Assembly: GCA_947628175.1 (NCBI GenBank) | Contig: CANQZA010000003.1 | Location: 1 to 64,000 of the forward strand | Source of the DNA: an uncultured Clostridia bacterium | Lineage (GTDB): Bacteria; Bacillota; Clostridia; Oscillospirales; Acutalibacteraceae | Direction of reading: 5' to 3' | DNA: 64,000 nt | Shown here: positions 1 to 9,334 of the stretch, in pieces | How the letters are laid out: each line of letters begins with the position of its first letter | How positions within the stretch are numbered: position 1 is the stretch's first letter | Position numbers and translations under genes: made by a program | Notes under the pieces: model-generated | The model's input: only the letters and a program-made list of their open reading frames with translations | Database searches by the model: none | What the model was told of the DNA's origin: nothing

Positions 1-939
1 GCTCATCTTCTTCAGGCTGCTCTTCGCAGGGTACTCGGAACACATGTAGAACAGGCGGGGCAACTTGTTGATGACAGAGAGGTTCGTTTTGATTTTACCC
101 ATTTCAACCCTATGACAGACGAGGAATTGTCATCTGTAGAACAGCTTGTAAATGAATTCATAATGAGTGCACAGGCCGTAACCATGCAGGAAATGCCGAT
201 TGAAGAGGCTAAGAAAATGGGTGCAATGATGCTCTTCGGAGAAAAATACGGCGATATAGTAAGAGTTGTTAAAGCCGGTGATTTTTCAACGGAATTCTGC
301 GGCGGCACGCATGTTTCCAACAGCGGAAAGCTCGGTCTGTTTAAAATTATGTCCGAGTCATCTGTTGCGGCAGGCATAAGAAGAATTACGGCAGTGACAG
401 GATTTAATCTTATGCGTGTTCTTAATAATGATGAAAACAGGATTAAATCTGTCTGCAATACTGTTAAGGCTTCTGCAAGTGAACTCACCGAAAAAGTGGG
501 AGCCCTTGTGGCGGAAAACAGAGAAAAGGAAAAGAAAATTCAAAATCTGAATGCCGAGCTCACAAAGCTTAAAAGCGCCGATATGTTCTCTAAGCCTGTC
601 GATGTTGACGGACTTGAGGTCTATACTGCAAAGGTTTCGGGTACTACGCCCGAAGCGCTCCGCTCCATGGGTGACGACTTAAAGGCAAAGGGTGACAATA
701 TAGTTGCAGTCATTGCAGGCAATACTGACGGAAAGGTTAATTTTGTTGCAGTGTGTGGTAAAAATGCGATTTCAAAGGGTGTTAAAGCAGGTGACCTGGT
801 ACGAGAAATTGCAAAGCTTGCCGGCGGAGGAGGCGGAGGAAGACCTGATTCCGCAATGGCAGGCGCCAAGGATGCTTCAAAGATTGATACGGCAATCCAA
901 TCTGTTGTTGATACAGTTCAATCATTACTTAAATCATGA
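1..939 (+). CDS. alaS: alanyl-tRNA synthetase, C-terminal part (5' end outside window)
   Basis: Frame 1 is open from base 1 (AHLLQAALRRVLGTHVEQAGQLV...); CGGTHVSNSG motif and C-terminal GGGGGGRPDSAMAGAKD typical of AlaRS. Confidence 0.95.
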   Translation, partial: AHLLQAALRRVLGTHVEQAGQLVDDREVRFDFTHFNPMTDEELSSVEQLVNEFIMSAQAVTMQEMPIEEAKKMGAMMLFGEKYGDIVRVVKAGDFSTEFCGGTHVSNSGKLGLFKIMSESSVAAGIRRITAVTGFNLMRVLNNDENRIKSVCNTVKASASELTEKVGALVAENREKEKKIQNLNAELTKLKSADMFSKPVDVDGLEVYTAKVSGTTPEALRSMGDDLKAKGDNIVAVIAGNTDGKVNFVAVCGKNAISKGVKAGDLVREIAKLAGGGGGGRPDSAMAGAKDASKIDTAIQSVVDTVQSLLKS

Positions 940-950
940 GGTGATAATAG

Positions 951-1283
951 ATGTGTTTGTTTTGTGAAATAATTGCAGGCAATATTCCTTCAACAAAGGT
1001 ATACGAGGATGATATGGTGCTTGCGTTTAAGGATATTAATCCTGTTGCACCGGTTCATATTATCGTTGTGCCTAAAATTCATATTGACTGTGCAAATGGA
1101 GTTAACGCCGAAAACAGCTCTTATGTTGCACATATTTTTGAAAAAATACCCGCAATAGCAAAATCGCAGGGTATTGAGGATTACAGGATTATAAATAACT
1201 GTGGTGCTGATGCCGGGCAGACAGTTATGCACCTGCATTTTCATATCATCGGCGGTACAAAATTGGGAGAAAAAATAATATGA
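951..1283 (+). CDS. HIT family hydrolase
   Basis: CLFCEIIAGNIPSTKVYEDD N-terminus and HLHFHIIGG histidine triad. Confidence 0.95.
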   Translation: MCLFCEIIAGNIPSTKVYEDDMVLAFKDINPVAPVHIIVVPKIHIDCANGVNAENSSYVAHIFEKIPAIAKSQGIEDYRIINNCGADAGQTVMHLHFHIIGGTKLGEKII

Positions 1284-1822
1284 GTGATGCGTACTACACT
1301 CTGAAAATCGCAGGGCTTACAAGGCGGCTAAAAAAATTCCCCGTATCAGACAGTCTTGATATTGCGGCGTTTATATTTTTCGGTGATGTTGAACTGACCG
1401 AGGCGTGCGCAAAGGCACTTCTTGAGAAATGCCCCGATTTTGATTATATAGTAACGCCGGAGGCAAAATCAATACCGCTTGCGTATGAAATGAGCAGACG
1501 CAGCGGCAAAAAATATATTGTTGCGAGAAAAGGCGTTAAAATCTATATGGACAGACCGGAGAAGGTCTGTGATGTATCGCTTACAACTCAATCGGAACAG
1601 GCATTGTATCTCGGTCACGAGGACGGTGATTTGCTGGCGGGAAAAAGAGTTCTGATAGTTGATGATGTTATTTCAACAGGCGGCAGCTTAAAAGCCGTGA
1701 AGCAACTGGTAGAACGCTTTAAAGGTGATATTGCGGCATGCTGCGCTCCGATTGCGGAGGGTGACGCCGCCGAGAGAAAAGATATTATTTTTCTTGAAAA
1801 GCTGCCTCTGTTTTTTAAATAA
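1280..1822 (+). CDS. phosphoribosyltransferase family protein (adenine PRTase-like)
   Basis: VLIVDDVISTGGSL PRPP-binding loop; overlaps the HIT gene by 4 nt. Confidence 0.85.
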   Translation: MSDAYYTLKIAGLTRRLKKFPVSDSLDIAAFIFFGDVELTEACAKALLEKCPDFDYIVTPEAKSIPLAYEMSRRSGKKYIVARKGVKIYMDRPEKVCDVSLTTQSEQALYLGHEDGDLLAGKRVLIVDDVISTGGSLKAVKQLVERFKGDIAACCAPIAEGDAAERKDIIFLEKLPLFFK

Positions 1823-1843
1823 TCTTATATAATAAAAGTATAT

Positions 1844-1875
1844 GCGTCTGATTCATTTCAGACGCTGCTTTTTTA
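1844..1875 (+). terminator. rho-independent terminator
   Basis: GCGTCTGA-ttcatt-TCAGACGC stem followed by a T run. Confidence 0.8.
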
Positions 1876-1935
1876 TGTTTGTATGCACCTGTATTTTTTT
1901 GTTGGAATTGTAAAATATATTACTGGTGAAAGGAT

Positions 1936-2880
1936 ATGATGAGTGATTCTAAAAAAGTTGCGGTTGTAGGAGTGGGCATGGTCGGAATGTCCTTTGCATA
2001 CGCACTGTTAAATCAGAATATATGCGACGAGCTTGTTTTAATTGATATAAACAAGGAAAGAGCGAGAGGGGAGGCGGCGGATCTTTCTCATGGACTTGCG
2101 TTTGCTCCGAGCTCAATGAAAATAAGCGCCGGAGGATATCGGGAATGTAAAGATGCTGATGTTGTTGTAATATGTGCAGGCGCACCGCAGAATCCCGGCG
2201 AATCCAGGCGCGATCTCCTGAAGAAAAATTATATTGCGTTGCAGTCAATCGTAAATTCAGTTATAGCCAGCGGATTTGACGGTGTTTTTCTTGTCGCATC
2301 AAATCCTGTTGATATTATGACACAGGCAGTGTATGCGTTATCAGGATTTCCTGCATCAAGAGTCCTTGGCTCGGGAACGGCACTTGATTCGGCAAGACTG
2401 CGCCATATGATGAGTGATTATTTTCAAATCAATCCCAGAAATGTTCATGCTTATGTAATAGGGGAACATGGTGATTCCGAGTTTGTTGTTTGGAGTCAGG
2501 CATCCATATCCTTCAATTCTCTTGATAAGCTTTCGCAAAAAAATGATAAACTTATGGAAGATATGCAAAAAATAGCAGTTGATGTTCGCGATTCCGCCTA
2601 TGAAATTATTAAGGCAAAAAAAGCAACATATTACGGTATAGGTATGGTGCTTGCAAGACTGACAAGAGCAATTTTGTTTGATGAAAACTCCATTTTTACC
2701 GTATCCGCTTATTTGAAAGGCGAATATAATCAAAAGGGAATTTATGTAGGGGTTCCCTGTGTTGTAAACGGAAACGGCGTCAGAGAAATTCTTGAAATGG
2801 AATTAAATAAAAAGGAGCAGGAGCTTTTTGAAAAGTCCTGCTCGGTTTTGCGTGAAATGAAAGATGAAATCGGTTTATAA
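1936..2880 (+). CDS. ldh: L-lactate dehydrogenase
   Basis: GVGMVGMSFAYALL Rossmann motif, GEHGDSEF catalytic motif, ~314 aa. Confidence 0.93.
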   Translation: MMSDSKKVAVVGVGMVGMSFAYALLNQNICDELVLIDINKERARGEAADLSHGLAFAPSSMKISAGGYRECKDADVVVICAGAPQNPGESRRDLLKKNYIALQSIVNSVIASGFDGVFLVASNPVDIMTQAVYALSGFPASRVLGSGTALDSARLRHMMSDYFQINPRNVHAYVIGEHGDSEFVVWSQASISFNSLDKLSQKNDKLMEDMQKIAVDVRDSAYEIIKAKKATYYGIGMVLARLTRAILFDENSIFTVSAYLKGEYNQKGIYVGVPCVVNGNGVREILEMELNKKEQELFEKSCSVLREMKDEIGL

Positions 2881-2895
2881 TCTGTGCATTTCTAC

Positions 2896-3582
2896 TTAAT
2901 ATGTGTTGTCAACAAGATATGTTCCGCTGCTCATTACGGCTATGGCATTATCGCCGAATTTGTAAAAACGCTTTATGCTGTCATTAAAATTCAGGTAGTC
3001 TGACACAGTGAAATTGTTTCCGTCAATTTTTCTTACCTTATTATTATCACAGCAGACATAGATATCGTTGTTGTCATATGAAATATGGGTGGGATTGACG
3101 AAGGTTTTTGCCTCCTTTGCACCGATACGCAAATCAACGCTCATATTCTGGCAGGAATACCTTATAGCACAGTTTTCCTGCGGGCATATGCTCCAGAAAT
3201 ATTTTCCATCCAGTGCAAGATATCTTACCGGTCCGGAGTGGTATTCAAATTCTCCGTTCCATTCAAGCTCCCCCTCACGGTTGAATATTCCTGCTTCTCC
3301 GTTGGGATATATTACAAGAACCCGCCTGTCATACAATACGGCAGCGTCACATTGTACAAAATTAGGAATTGTTTTGCTGATTTTATTGAAATTGGCACCG
3401 AATTTTTTTAACAGATATGCACTTTTTGTCGATACATCAATACGCATTGTGTCAAAATTTACAACTGAGTACTGCACCTTGTACTGGCTTGGATTTGCAA
3501 GCGGCTTTTTTTCGACAATAATTACAGAATTGTCTGAATATTTAATTATATCCACTATTTCTTTAGAACTTATCAGTTGCAA
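2896..3582 (-). CDS. hypothetical protein, possible beta-propeller-like
   Basis: Complete ORF immediately downstream of rex on the same strand; repeated short beta-strand-like segments. Confidence 0.6.
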   Translation of the reverse strand: MQLISSKEIVDIIKYSDNSVIIVEKKPLANPSQYKVQYSVVNFDTMRIDVSTKSAYLLKKFGANFNKISKTIPNFVQCDAAVLYDRRVLVIYPNGEAGIFNREGELEWNGEFEYHSGPVRYLALDGKYFWSICPQENCAIRYSCQNMSVDLRIGAKEAKTFVNPTHISYDNNDIYVCCDNNKVRKIDGNNFTVSDYLNFNDSIKRFYKFGDNAIAVMSSGTYLVDNTY

Positions 3583-3585
3583 GGC

Positions 3586-4236
3586 TCAGTCCTCCGATTC
3601 CGTATTAGAAGTATTTGCAAGATATCCGAGCGTTAAAAGACTGTCTGTAAGATGTACATCTTCAACAAGAACATCCGGATGTGCCATTGCAATATCAAAT
3701 GTTGAAAAATTCCAGAAGCATTTTATGCCGATTTTAACAAGCAAATCCGTTATCTCTCCCATATCTGTTGAAGGGATACAGGTGACGGCGCATATCGGTG
3801 AATTGTCAATACAGAAGTTTTCAAGATAATTTATATTTCTTACAGGTATTCCTCTGATCATATTGCCGCATAGCGCCTCGTTTTTATCAAATATTCCTAT
3901 AAGCTTAAAGCCGCTTTTTTTTGAAAACATTTTGTTTGTAACGGCTTTTCCGAGATTACCTGCGCCAATAAGTATGGTTTTAATTTCCTTCTCAACGCAA
4001 AGTATTTCCCCTATTTTACCGTGCAGTTCCGGAACATTGTAGCCGTAACCCTGCTGACCGAAACCGCCGAAGCAGTTAAAATCATGGCGTATCTGAGAGG
4101 CGGTAAGCCCCATTCTTGAAGCGAGCTCCTTGGAGCTTATTCTTACAATTCCGTTTTCTTTAAGTGATTGCAGAAAACGGTAGTATCTCGGTAGTCTTTT
4201 AATTACGGATATAGATATATCATCCCTGCCGACCAT
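3586..4236 (-). CDS. rex: redox-sensing transcriptional repressor Rex
   Basis: N-terminal HTH (RISSKELASRMGLTASQIRHDFNCFGGFGQQGYGY) and Rossmann motif ILIGAGNLGKAV. Confidence 0.95.
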   Translation of the reverse strand: MVGRDDISISVIKRLPRYYRFLQSLKENGIVRISSKELASRMGLTASQIRHDFNCFGGFGQQGYGYNVPELHGKIGEILCVEKEIKTILIGAGNLGKAVTNKMFSKKSGFKLIGIFDKNEALCGNMIRGIPVRNINYLENFCIDNSPICAVTCIPSTDMGEITDLLVKIGIKCFWNFSTFDIAMAHPDVLVEDVHLTDSLLTLGYLANTSNTESED

Positions 4237-4263
4237 TCCTTTTTCCTCTCTTATGGTTAGATA

Positions 4264-5439
4264 TTATTTTGACATATTTGTAATCGTTTCCATTACATAG
4301 TCGCCGAATTCACTGCAGGTACAGCCGTCGGCTCTGCCTGTAACGGAAAGCTTCTTTTCCTCAAACATACATTTATCAAGCGCAGCCTCGAGTGACTGAG
4401 CCTCTTTTTGATATCCTATATGTGACAAAAGCATAACGGATGCTCTGAGCATGGAACACGGATCCGCATACTGCCCTCTGCCTTCTTTTATCATACGGGG
4501 AGCAGAGCCGTGGATAGCCTCAAACATAGCGTACTTTTTACCGATATTTGCGGAACCTGCGGTGCCAACCCCTCCCTGAAATTCAGCGGCCTCATCAGTA
4601 ATGATATCACCATAGAGATTGGGAAGTACAAATACCTTGAAATCTCTTCTTCTCATCGGGTCAATGAGTTTTGCCGTTGTGATATCAACATACCAATCAT
4701 CTGTAACTATATCCGGATACTCCTTGCCGATTTTCTGAGCGGTTTTCAGGAATTTGCCGTCTGTTGTTTTGATGATGTTTGCCTTTGTAATGATTGAAAC
4801 CTTGCCCTTGTTGTTCTTTCTTGCATATTCATAGGCAAGGCGTGCAATTCTTTCACAGCCTTCCTGTGTTGCAACGGTAAAATCAACTGCAAGGTCATCT
4901 GTGATATTTACACCATGAGAGCCTACTGCATATCCGCCCTCGGTATTTTCACGGAAAAAGGTCCAGTCAATGCCCTCCTCGGGAACTTTTACCGGGCGCA
5001 TATTTGCAAAAAGATCAAGTTCCTTTCTCATGGCAACATTGGCTGATTCCACATTGGGCCACGGATCACCTGCTCTGGGAGTAGTGGTAGGTCCTTTTAA
5101 TATCACATGGCATGATTTCAGTTCCTCAAGAACATCATCGGGAATAGCTTTGTTGCACTTTGCGCGGTTCTCTATTGTCAGACCGTCGATTTCCTTGAAT
5201 TGCACCTTTCCTTTTTCAACCTCATCTTTGAGGAGAAATGCAAGCACTCTTTCGCTCTCTTTCGTAATAACAGGTCCTATTCCGTCACCGCCGCATATTC
5301 CTATGACAATGGTGTCAAGCGCTTCATAGTCCGTAAAATCTCTGTCTTCTTTAATTTTTTTTGCTCTTTGAAGCTGTGATTGCATAAGTATTCTGAATTT
5401 TTCAACAGCCTCGTCAATCGCCTTTTCTTCGTCTTTCAT
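4264..5439 (-). CDS. isocitrate/isopropylmalate dehydrogenase family protein (probable isocitrate dehydrogenase)
   Basis: GGDGIGPVITKE, FRENTEGGY, NLYGDIITDEAAEFQGGVGTAGSANIG, EAIHGSAP; adjacent to aconitase. Confidence 0.9.
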   Translation of the reverse strand: MKDEEKAIDEAVEKFRILMQSQLQRAKKIKEDRDFTDYEALDTIVIGICGGDGIGPVITKESERVLAFLLKDEVEKGKVQFKEIDGLTIENRAKCNKAIPDDVLEELKSCHVILKGPTTTPRAGDPWPNVESANVAMRKELDLFANMRPVKVPEEGIDWTFFRENTEGGYAVGSHGVNITDDLAVDFTVATQEGCERIARLAYEYARKNNKGKVSIITKANIIKTTDGKFLKTAQKIGKEYPDIVTDDWYVDITTAKLIDPMRRRDFKVFVLPNLYGDIITDEAAEFQGGVGTAGSANIGKKYAMFEAIHGSAPRMIKEGRGQYADPCSMLRASVMLLSHIGYQKEAQSLEAALDKCMFEEKKLSVTGRADGCTCSEFGDYVMETITNMSK

Positions 5440-5455
5440 ATAATCTCTCCTTAAT

Positions 5456-7393
5456 CTATTTGTTCATTTCTCTTGTATAGTCGAGCAGACCGCCGCATAC
5501 AAGCATAGCCCTCTGCCTGTTTGAAAGGTGAGAAGAGTCAAGCTCATATTCCTCGTTCTTACTGATATTTTTCAGAATAACCGTTTTTTTGTTTTGAATG
5601 GCGTCTTTAATTCCGATTAAAGCAAGTTCATCCATCTGATCAATCTTGTCATAATCTTCTTCATTTGCAAAGGTGAACGGAAGAATTCCCGCATTGACAA
5701 GATTTGCAACATGAATTCGCGCAAAGGATTTTGTTATGACAGCCTTTACCCCGAGATAAAGCGGAACAAGTGCCGCATGCTCTCGTGAAGAGCCCTGGCC
5801 ATAGTTTGAACCGCCGATGATTATGCCCTTACCCTCAGCCTTAATTCTTTCAGGGAAAGTTTCATCACATACGCCAAAGCAGTACTGTGAAAGATGAGGA
5901 ATATTTGAACGGTATGGAAGAATTTTTGCACCTGCGGGCATAATGTGATCGGTTGTGATATTGTCACCGACCTTCAAAACTGCCTTTGCAGTAATGTCAT
6001 CAGGCAGAGGCATTGTCTTAGGAAACGGTTTGATGTTCGGGCCGCGAAGCACCTCAACGCTGTCTGCACTTTCCTCAGATGCGGGGGGTTCAATCATATT
6101 ATCGTTTACTATAAATTTTTCAGGCATTTTAACAACAGGAGCCTCACCGAGTTCTCTTGGATCTGTGAGATATCCTGTAAGAGCCGATGCCGCGGCAACC
6201 TCAGGAGACACAAGATAAATTCCCGCGTCTTTTGTTCCGGAGCGTCCTTCAAAGTTACGGTTGAAGGTTCTCAGGGAAACACCTGCCGAGTTCGGTGACT
6301 GTCCCATTCCGATACACGGACCGCAGGCAGATTCAAGAATTCTTGCACCTGCGTTTATCATATCGGATAAAGCTCCATTGAGCGCAAGCATATTGAGCAC
6401 CTGCTTTGAACCGGGGGCGATGCACAGTGATACCGAAGGGCATACTGTTTTTCCCTTGAGAATGGACGCCACCTTCATCATATCTACATATGATGAATTT
6501 GTGCAGGAGCCTATTGCAACCTGATCAACTTTGATTTTTCCTATTTCTTCTGCTGTCTTCACTTTATCAGGCATATGAGGGCAAGCAGCCATCGGAGTGA
6601 GCGCACAAAGATCAATGTCAATTACTTCATCGTAATGCGCGTCTGCGTCAGGTTGAATTTCAGACCAGTCGTTTTCTCTTCCCTGCGCTTTTAAGAATGC
6701 AAGCGTGATTTCGTCCGAGGGGAAAATGGAAGTGGTTGCACCGAGCTCCGCGCCCATATTAGTAATCGTTGCTCTTTCAGGAACGCTGAGAGTTTTTACA
6801 CCTTCACCTGCGTATTCAATAATTTTTCCTACTCCGCCCTTTACACTCATGATTCTCAGCACTTCAAGAATAACATCTTTTGCCGAAACCCACGGTTTCA
6901 GATATCCGGTAAGATTGATTTTTGTCATTTTCGGCATAGGAATGTAATATGTACCGCCGCCCATAGCTACGGCTACATCAAGACCTCCCGAACCCATTGC
7001 AAGCATACCGATACCACCGCATGTAGGGGTATGACTGTCAGAGCCGATAAGCGTTTTACCCGGAATGGCAAATCTTTCAAGGTGAACCTGATGGCAGATA
7101 CCGTTGCCGGGACGGCTGAAGTATATGCCGTGTTTTTTTGCAACAGACTGAATATATCTGTGGTCATCAGCATTTTCAAAGCCCGTCTGAAGGGTATTAT
7201 GGTCAATGTATGCAACCGATTTTTCCGTCTTCACACGGTCAACACCCATTGCTTCAAATTCAAGATAGGCCATGGTTCCCGTGGCGTCCTGCGTAAGCGT
7301 CTGATCTATTTTCAGACCTATCTCAGTACCCGGAATCATTTCACCCTCAATAAGATGAGATTGAATTAACTTCTGAGCAAGCGTAAGTCCCAT
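5456..7393 (-). CDS. aconitate hydratase
   Basis: GSDSHTPTCGGIGMLAMGSGGLDVA, GSCTNSSYVDM, ESACGPCIGMGQSP, NYGQGSSREHAAL. Confidence 0.95.
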   Translation of the reverse strand: MGLTLAQKLIQSHLIEGEMIPGTEIGLKIDQTLTQDATGTMAYLEFEAMGVDRVKTEKSVAYIDHNTLQTGFENADDHRYIQSVAKKHGIYFSRPGNGICHQVHLERFAIPGKTLIGSDSHTPTCGGIGMLAMGSGGLDVAVAMGGGTYYIPMPKMTKINLTGYLKPWVSAKDVILEVLRIMSVKGGVGKIIEYAGEGVKTLSVPERATITNMGAELGATTSIFPSDEITLAFLKAQGRENDWSEIQPDADAHYDEVIDIDLCALTPMAACPHMPDKVKTAEEIGKIKVDQVAIGSCTNSSYVDMMKVASILKGKTVCPSVSLCIAPGSKQVLNMLALNGALSDMINAGARILESACGPCIGMGQSPNSAGVSLRTFNRNFEGRSGTKDAGIYLVSPEVAAASALTGYLTDPRELGEAPVVKMPEKFIVNDNMIEPPASEESADSVEVLRGPNIKPFPKTMPLPDDITAKAVLKVGDNITTDHIMPAGAKILPYRSNIPHLSQYCFGVCDETFPERIKAEGKGIIIGGSNYGQGSSREHAALVPLYLGVKAVITKSFARIHVANLVNAGILPFTFANEEDYDKIDQMDELALIGIKDAIQNKKTVILKNISKNEEYELDSSHLSNRQRAMLVCGGLLDYTREMNK

Positions 7394-7525
7394 TGTTAAA
7401 AAGTCCTCCTAATTGTCAATAATTTTAACGAAGTCTATTCTATTATAAAAGAGCGTTCTTGTCAATGACTAAACAATTACATTTTATAATAGAAGATATA
7501 TTATATTTGCCTGACTTAATTAATG

Positions 7526-7554
7526 TTGAAATAGATATGCTCTTGTGCTATAAT
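7526..7554 (+). promoter_or_regulatory. sigma-A-like promoter for the ClpP-like gene
   Basis: TTGAAA - 17 nt - TATAAT with extended TG. Confidence 0.7.
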
Positions 7555-7606
7555 TAAAATAAATATGCAATGCGTTTTTGGGTATAAATAATATTGAGGT
7601 GTTTTT

Positions 7607-8341
7607 ATGCTCAAGGATGAAATGAACAATAACGAAGACGAAAATGATAACGAAAAGGATAATGAGAGTGAACAGCAGGCAAGCAGCGCATCTGATTTTG
7701 AAACAGGTTCAATCACTGTTTCAAAGGACGGTCATTTTATTCACTGTCTTACTATAATCGGGCAGATTGAAGGTCATTATATACTGCCCAGCCAAAATAA
7801 AACGACAAAGTATGAGCATGTTATCCCACAGCTTGTAGCTATTGAGGAAAGCAAGGAAATTGAAGGTCTGCTGATTATTCTCAATACGGTCGGCGGTGAT
7901 GTTGAGGCGGGACTTGCTATTGCAGAGTTGCTTTCAACCATGAAAACGCCCACGGCCTCGCTTGTTCTTGGCGGAGGTCATTCAATCGGCGTTCCGCTTG
8001 CAGTAAGTTGTAAAAAGAGCTTTATTGTCCCGAGCGCCACAATGACTGTTCACCCCGTAAGAATGAACGGTCTCGTTTTAGGTGTTCCGCAGACGCTTTC
8101 CTATTTTGAAAAAATGCAGGACAGAATTGTTAAATTCGTATCCAATAACTCAAAAATAACAGGTGATGACTTTCGAAAACTTATGATGAAAACAGGAGAG
8201 CTCATTATGGATGTAGGCACTGTTCTTGATGGCGAGGGAGCTGTGCAATCCGGTCTTATAGACTGCCTCGGGGGTTTGAGCGACGCGCTTGATTTTCTGA
8301 ATTTGTGTATTGAGGAGAGGGAAAAATGCTCTGGACAATAA
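7607..8341 (+). CDS. ClpP-family serine protease (TepA/YmfB-like)
   Basis: [47 protein letters not shown]; directly upstream of ylzJ-like/spoIIIE as in Bacillus. Confidence 0.88.
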   Translation: MLKDEMNNNEDENDNEKDNESEQQASSASDFETGSITVSKDGHFIHCLTIIGQIEGHYILPSQNKTTKYEHVIPQLVAIEESKEIEGLLIILNTVGGDVEAGLAIAELLSTMKTPTASLVLGGGHSIGVPLAVSCKKSFIVPSATMTVHPVRMNGLVLGVPQTLSYFEKMQDRIVKFVSNNSKITGDDFRKLMMKTGELIMDVGTVLDGEGAVQSGLIDCLGGLSDALDFLNLCIEEREKCSGQ

Positions 8342-8562
8342 TTTCCGAAAATGATATTTTTTCATCTTCGGTTTCGGCTGATAACCGTGTCAGGCCGAGC
8401 AATCCATACAGTTATATCCGTGACGGCTATTTTTTAGATAATGCTTCTCTTTACGGAGGTAAAAATTATGTCAGTTTTAACAGCAATATTCCAGGCTTTG
8501 GCGCAGGCAGTGGCATGGGTGTTGCCGATATCAGAGAGCGGTCATTCCGCAATATTCCATGA
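8326..8562 (+). CDS. short protein, possibly YlzJ-like
   Basis: [13 protein letters not shown] start resembles YlzJ; position between the ClpP-like gene and spoIIIE; overlaps the next ORF. Confidence 0.35.
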   Translation: MLWTIISENDIFSSSVSADNRVRPSNPYSYIRDGYFLDNASLYGGKNYVSFNSNIPGFGAGSGMGVADIRERSFRNIP

Positions 8563-9325
8563 CTTTTCAGGTCGCTATACAGATGCCTGCTCACAACTTA
8601 CAGGCATTATACATATCGGAATCGCGATAGGTTTATTTGTTGCGTTTTTCAAGCTGTTTGTAAATCTTGGCAGGAATTTTTTTATGGCATGGAACGATTT
8701 GTTTCATAAAAGATTTAAAATAAACCGTGTTTCTCCTTTAAGGAAATTTATGTTTATGACCGTTGTGTCTTTCGTATTTTTTATATTTTATTTGCTTCCT
8801 GCCGGAAAATACGGCAATGTTTACAGCCTTTTTCATCACACGGCATATAACGGTAATCTCGTGGGGGAGGGAATTTGTATTGCTCTCACCGGAGTACTGC
8901 TTATAGCGGCAACAAGTCTTTTCAGCCGCGGACTGAAAAAAATGCCTGAACCCGTAATAGCGCTTGTTCTCGGCATTGTAGCTTTTTTTGCTGTGCCGAC
9001 AGCTGGCTCTTCTCTTGTGGCGGGAGTTTTTGCCGCTGCACTTTTAATGGGTATGAGCGATAAATATGCACTCCGATATGCTATGGTATTGTCCGTTCCC
9101 GTTTTGATTGTAACCGGAATCATTGAAATCTGCCTCGGTGTTACAAAGATCGGTGTCATTCAGGCAGTTCTCGGACTGACAGTTTCGGCGGCAGCAGCTT
9201 TTTTGGCAGTAAAAGTTTTAGTGTACATAATACATAACCGAAAACTACATTACATAGCGTTTTATGATCTTGCAACCGGTCTGTTATGCTTTGTTATAGG
9301 GATATTTGAAATAGTTATAAAATAA
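8468..9325 (+). CDS. UppP/BacA-like membrane protein, divergent paralog
   Basis: LPISESGH vs canonical LPISSTGH, multiple TM segments; start placed at the ATG after GGAGG (ORF track start is 8441). Confidence 0.75.
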   Translation: MSVLTAIFQALAQAVAWVLPISESGHSAIFHDFSGRYTDACSQLTGIIHIGIAIGLFVAFFKLFVNLGRNFFMAWNDLFHKRFKINRVSPLRKFMFMTVVSFVFFIFYLLPAGKYGNVYSLFHHTAYNGNLVGEGICIALTGVLLIAATSLFSRGLKKMPEPVIALVLGIVAFFAVPTAGSSLVAGVFAAALLMGMSDKYALRYAMVLSVPVLIVTGIIEICLGVTKIGVIQAVLGLTVSAAAAFLAVKVLVYIIHNRKLHYIAFYDLATGLLCFVIGIFEIVIK

Positions 9326-9334
9326 GAGGTACAT

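Noticed and set aside
3068-3829. Plus-strand 253-aa ORF opposite the rex downstream gene
   Set aside because: Spans two supported minus-strand genes; antisense artefact.
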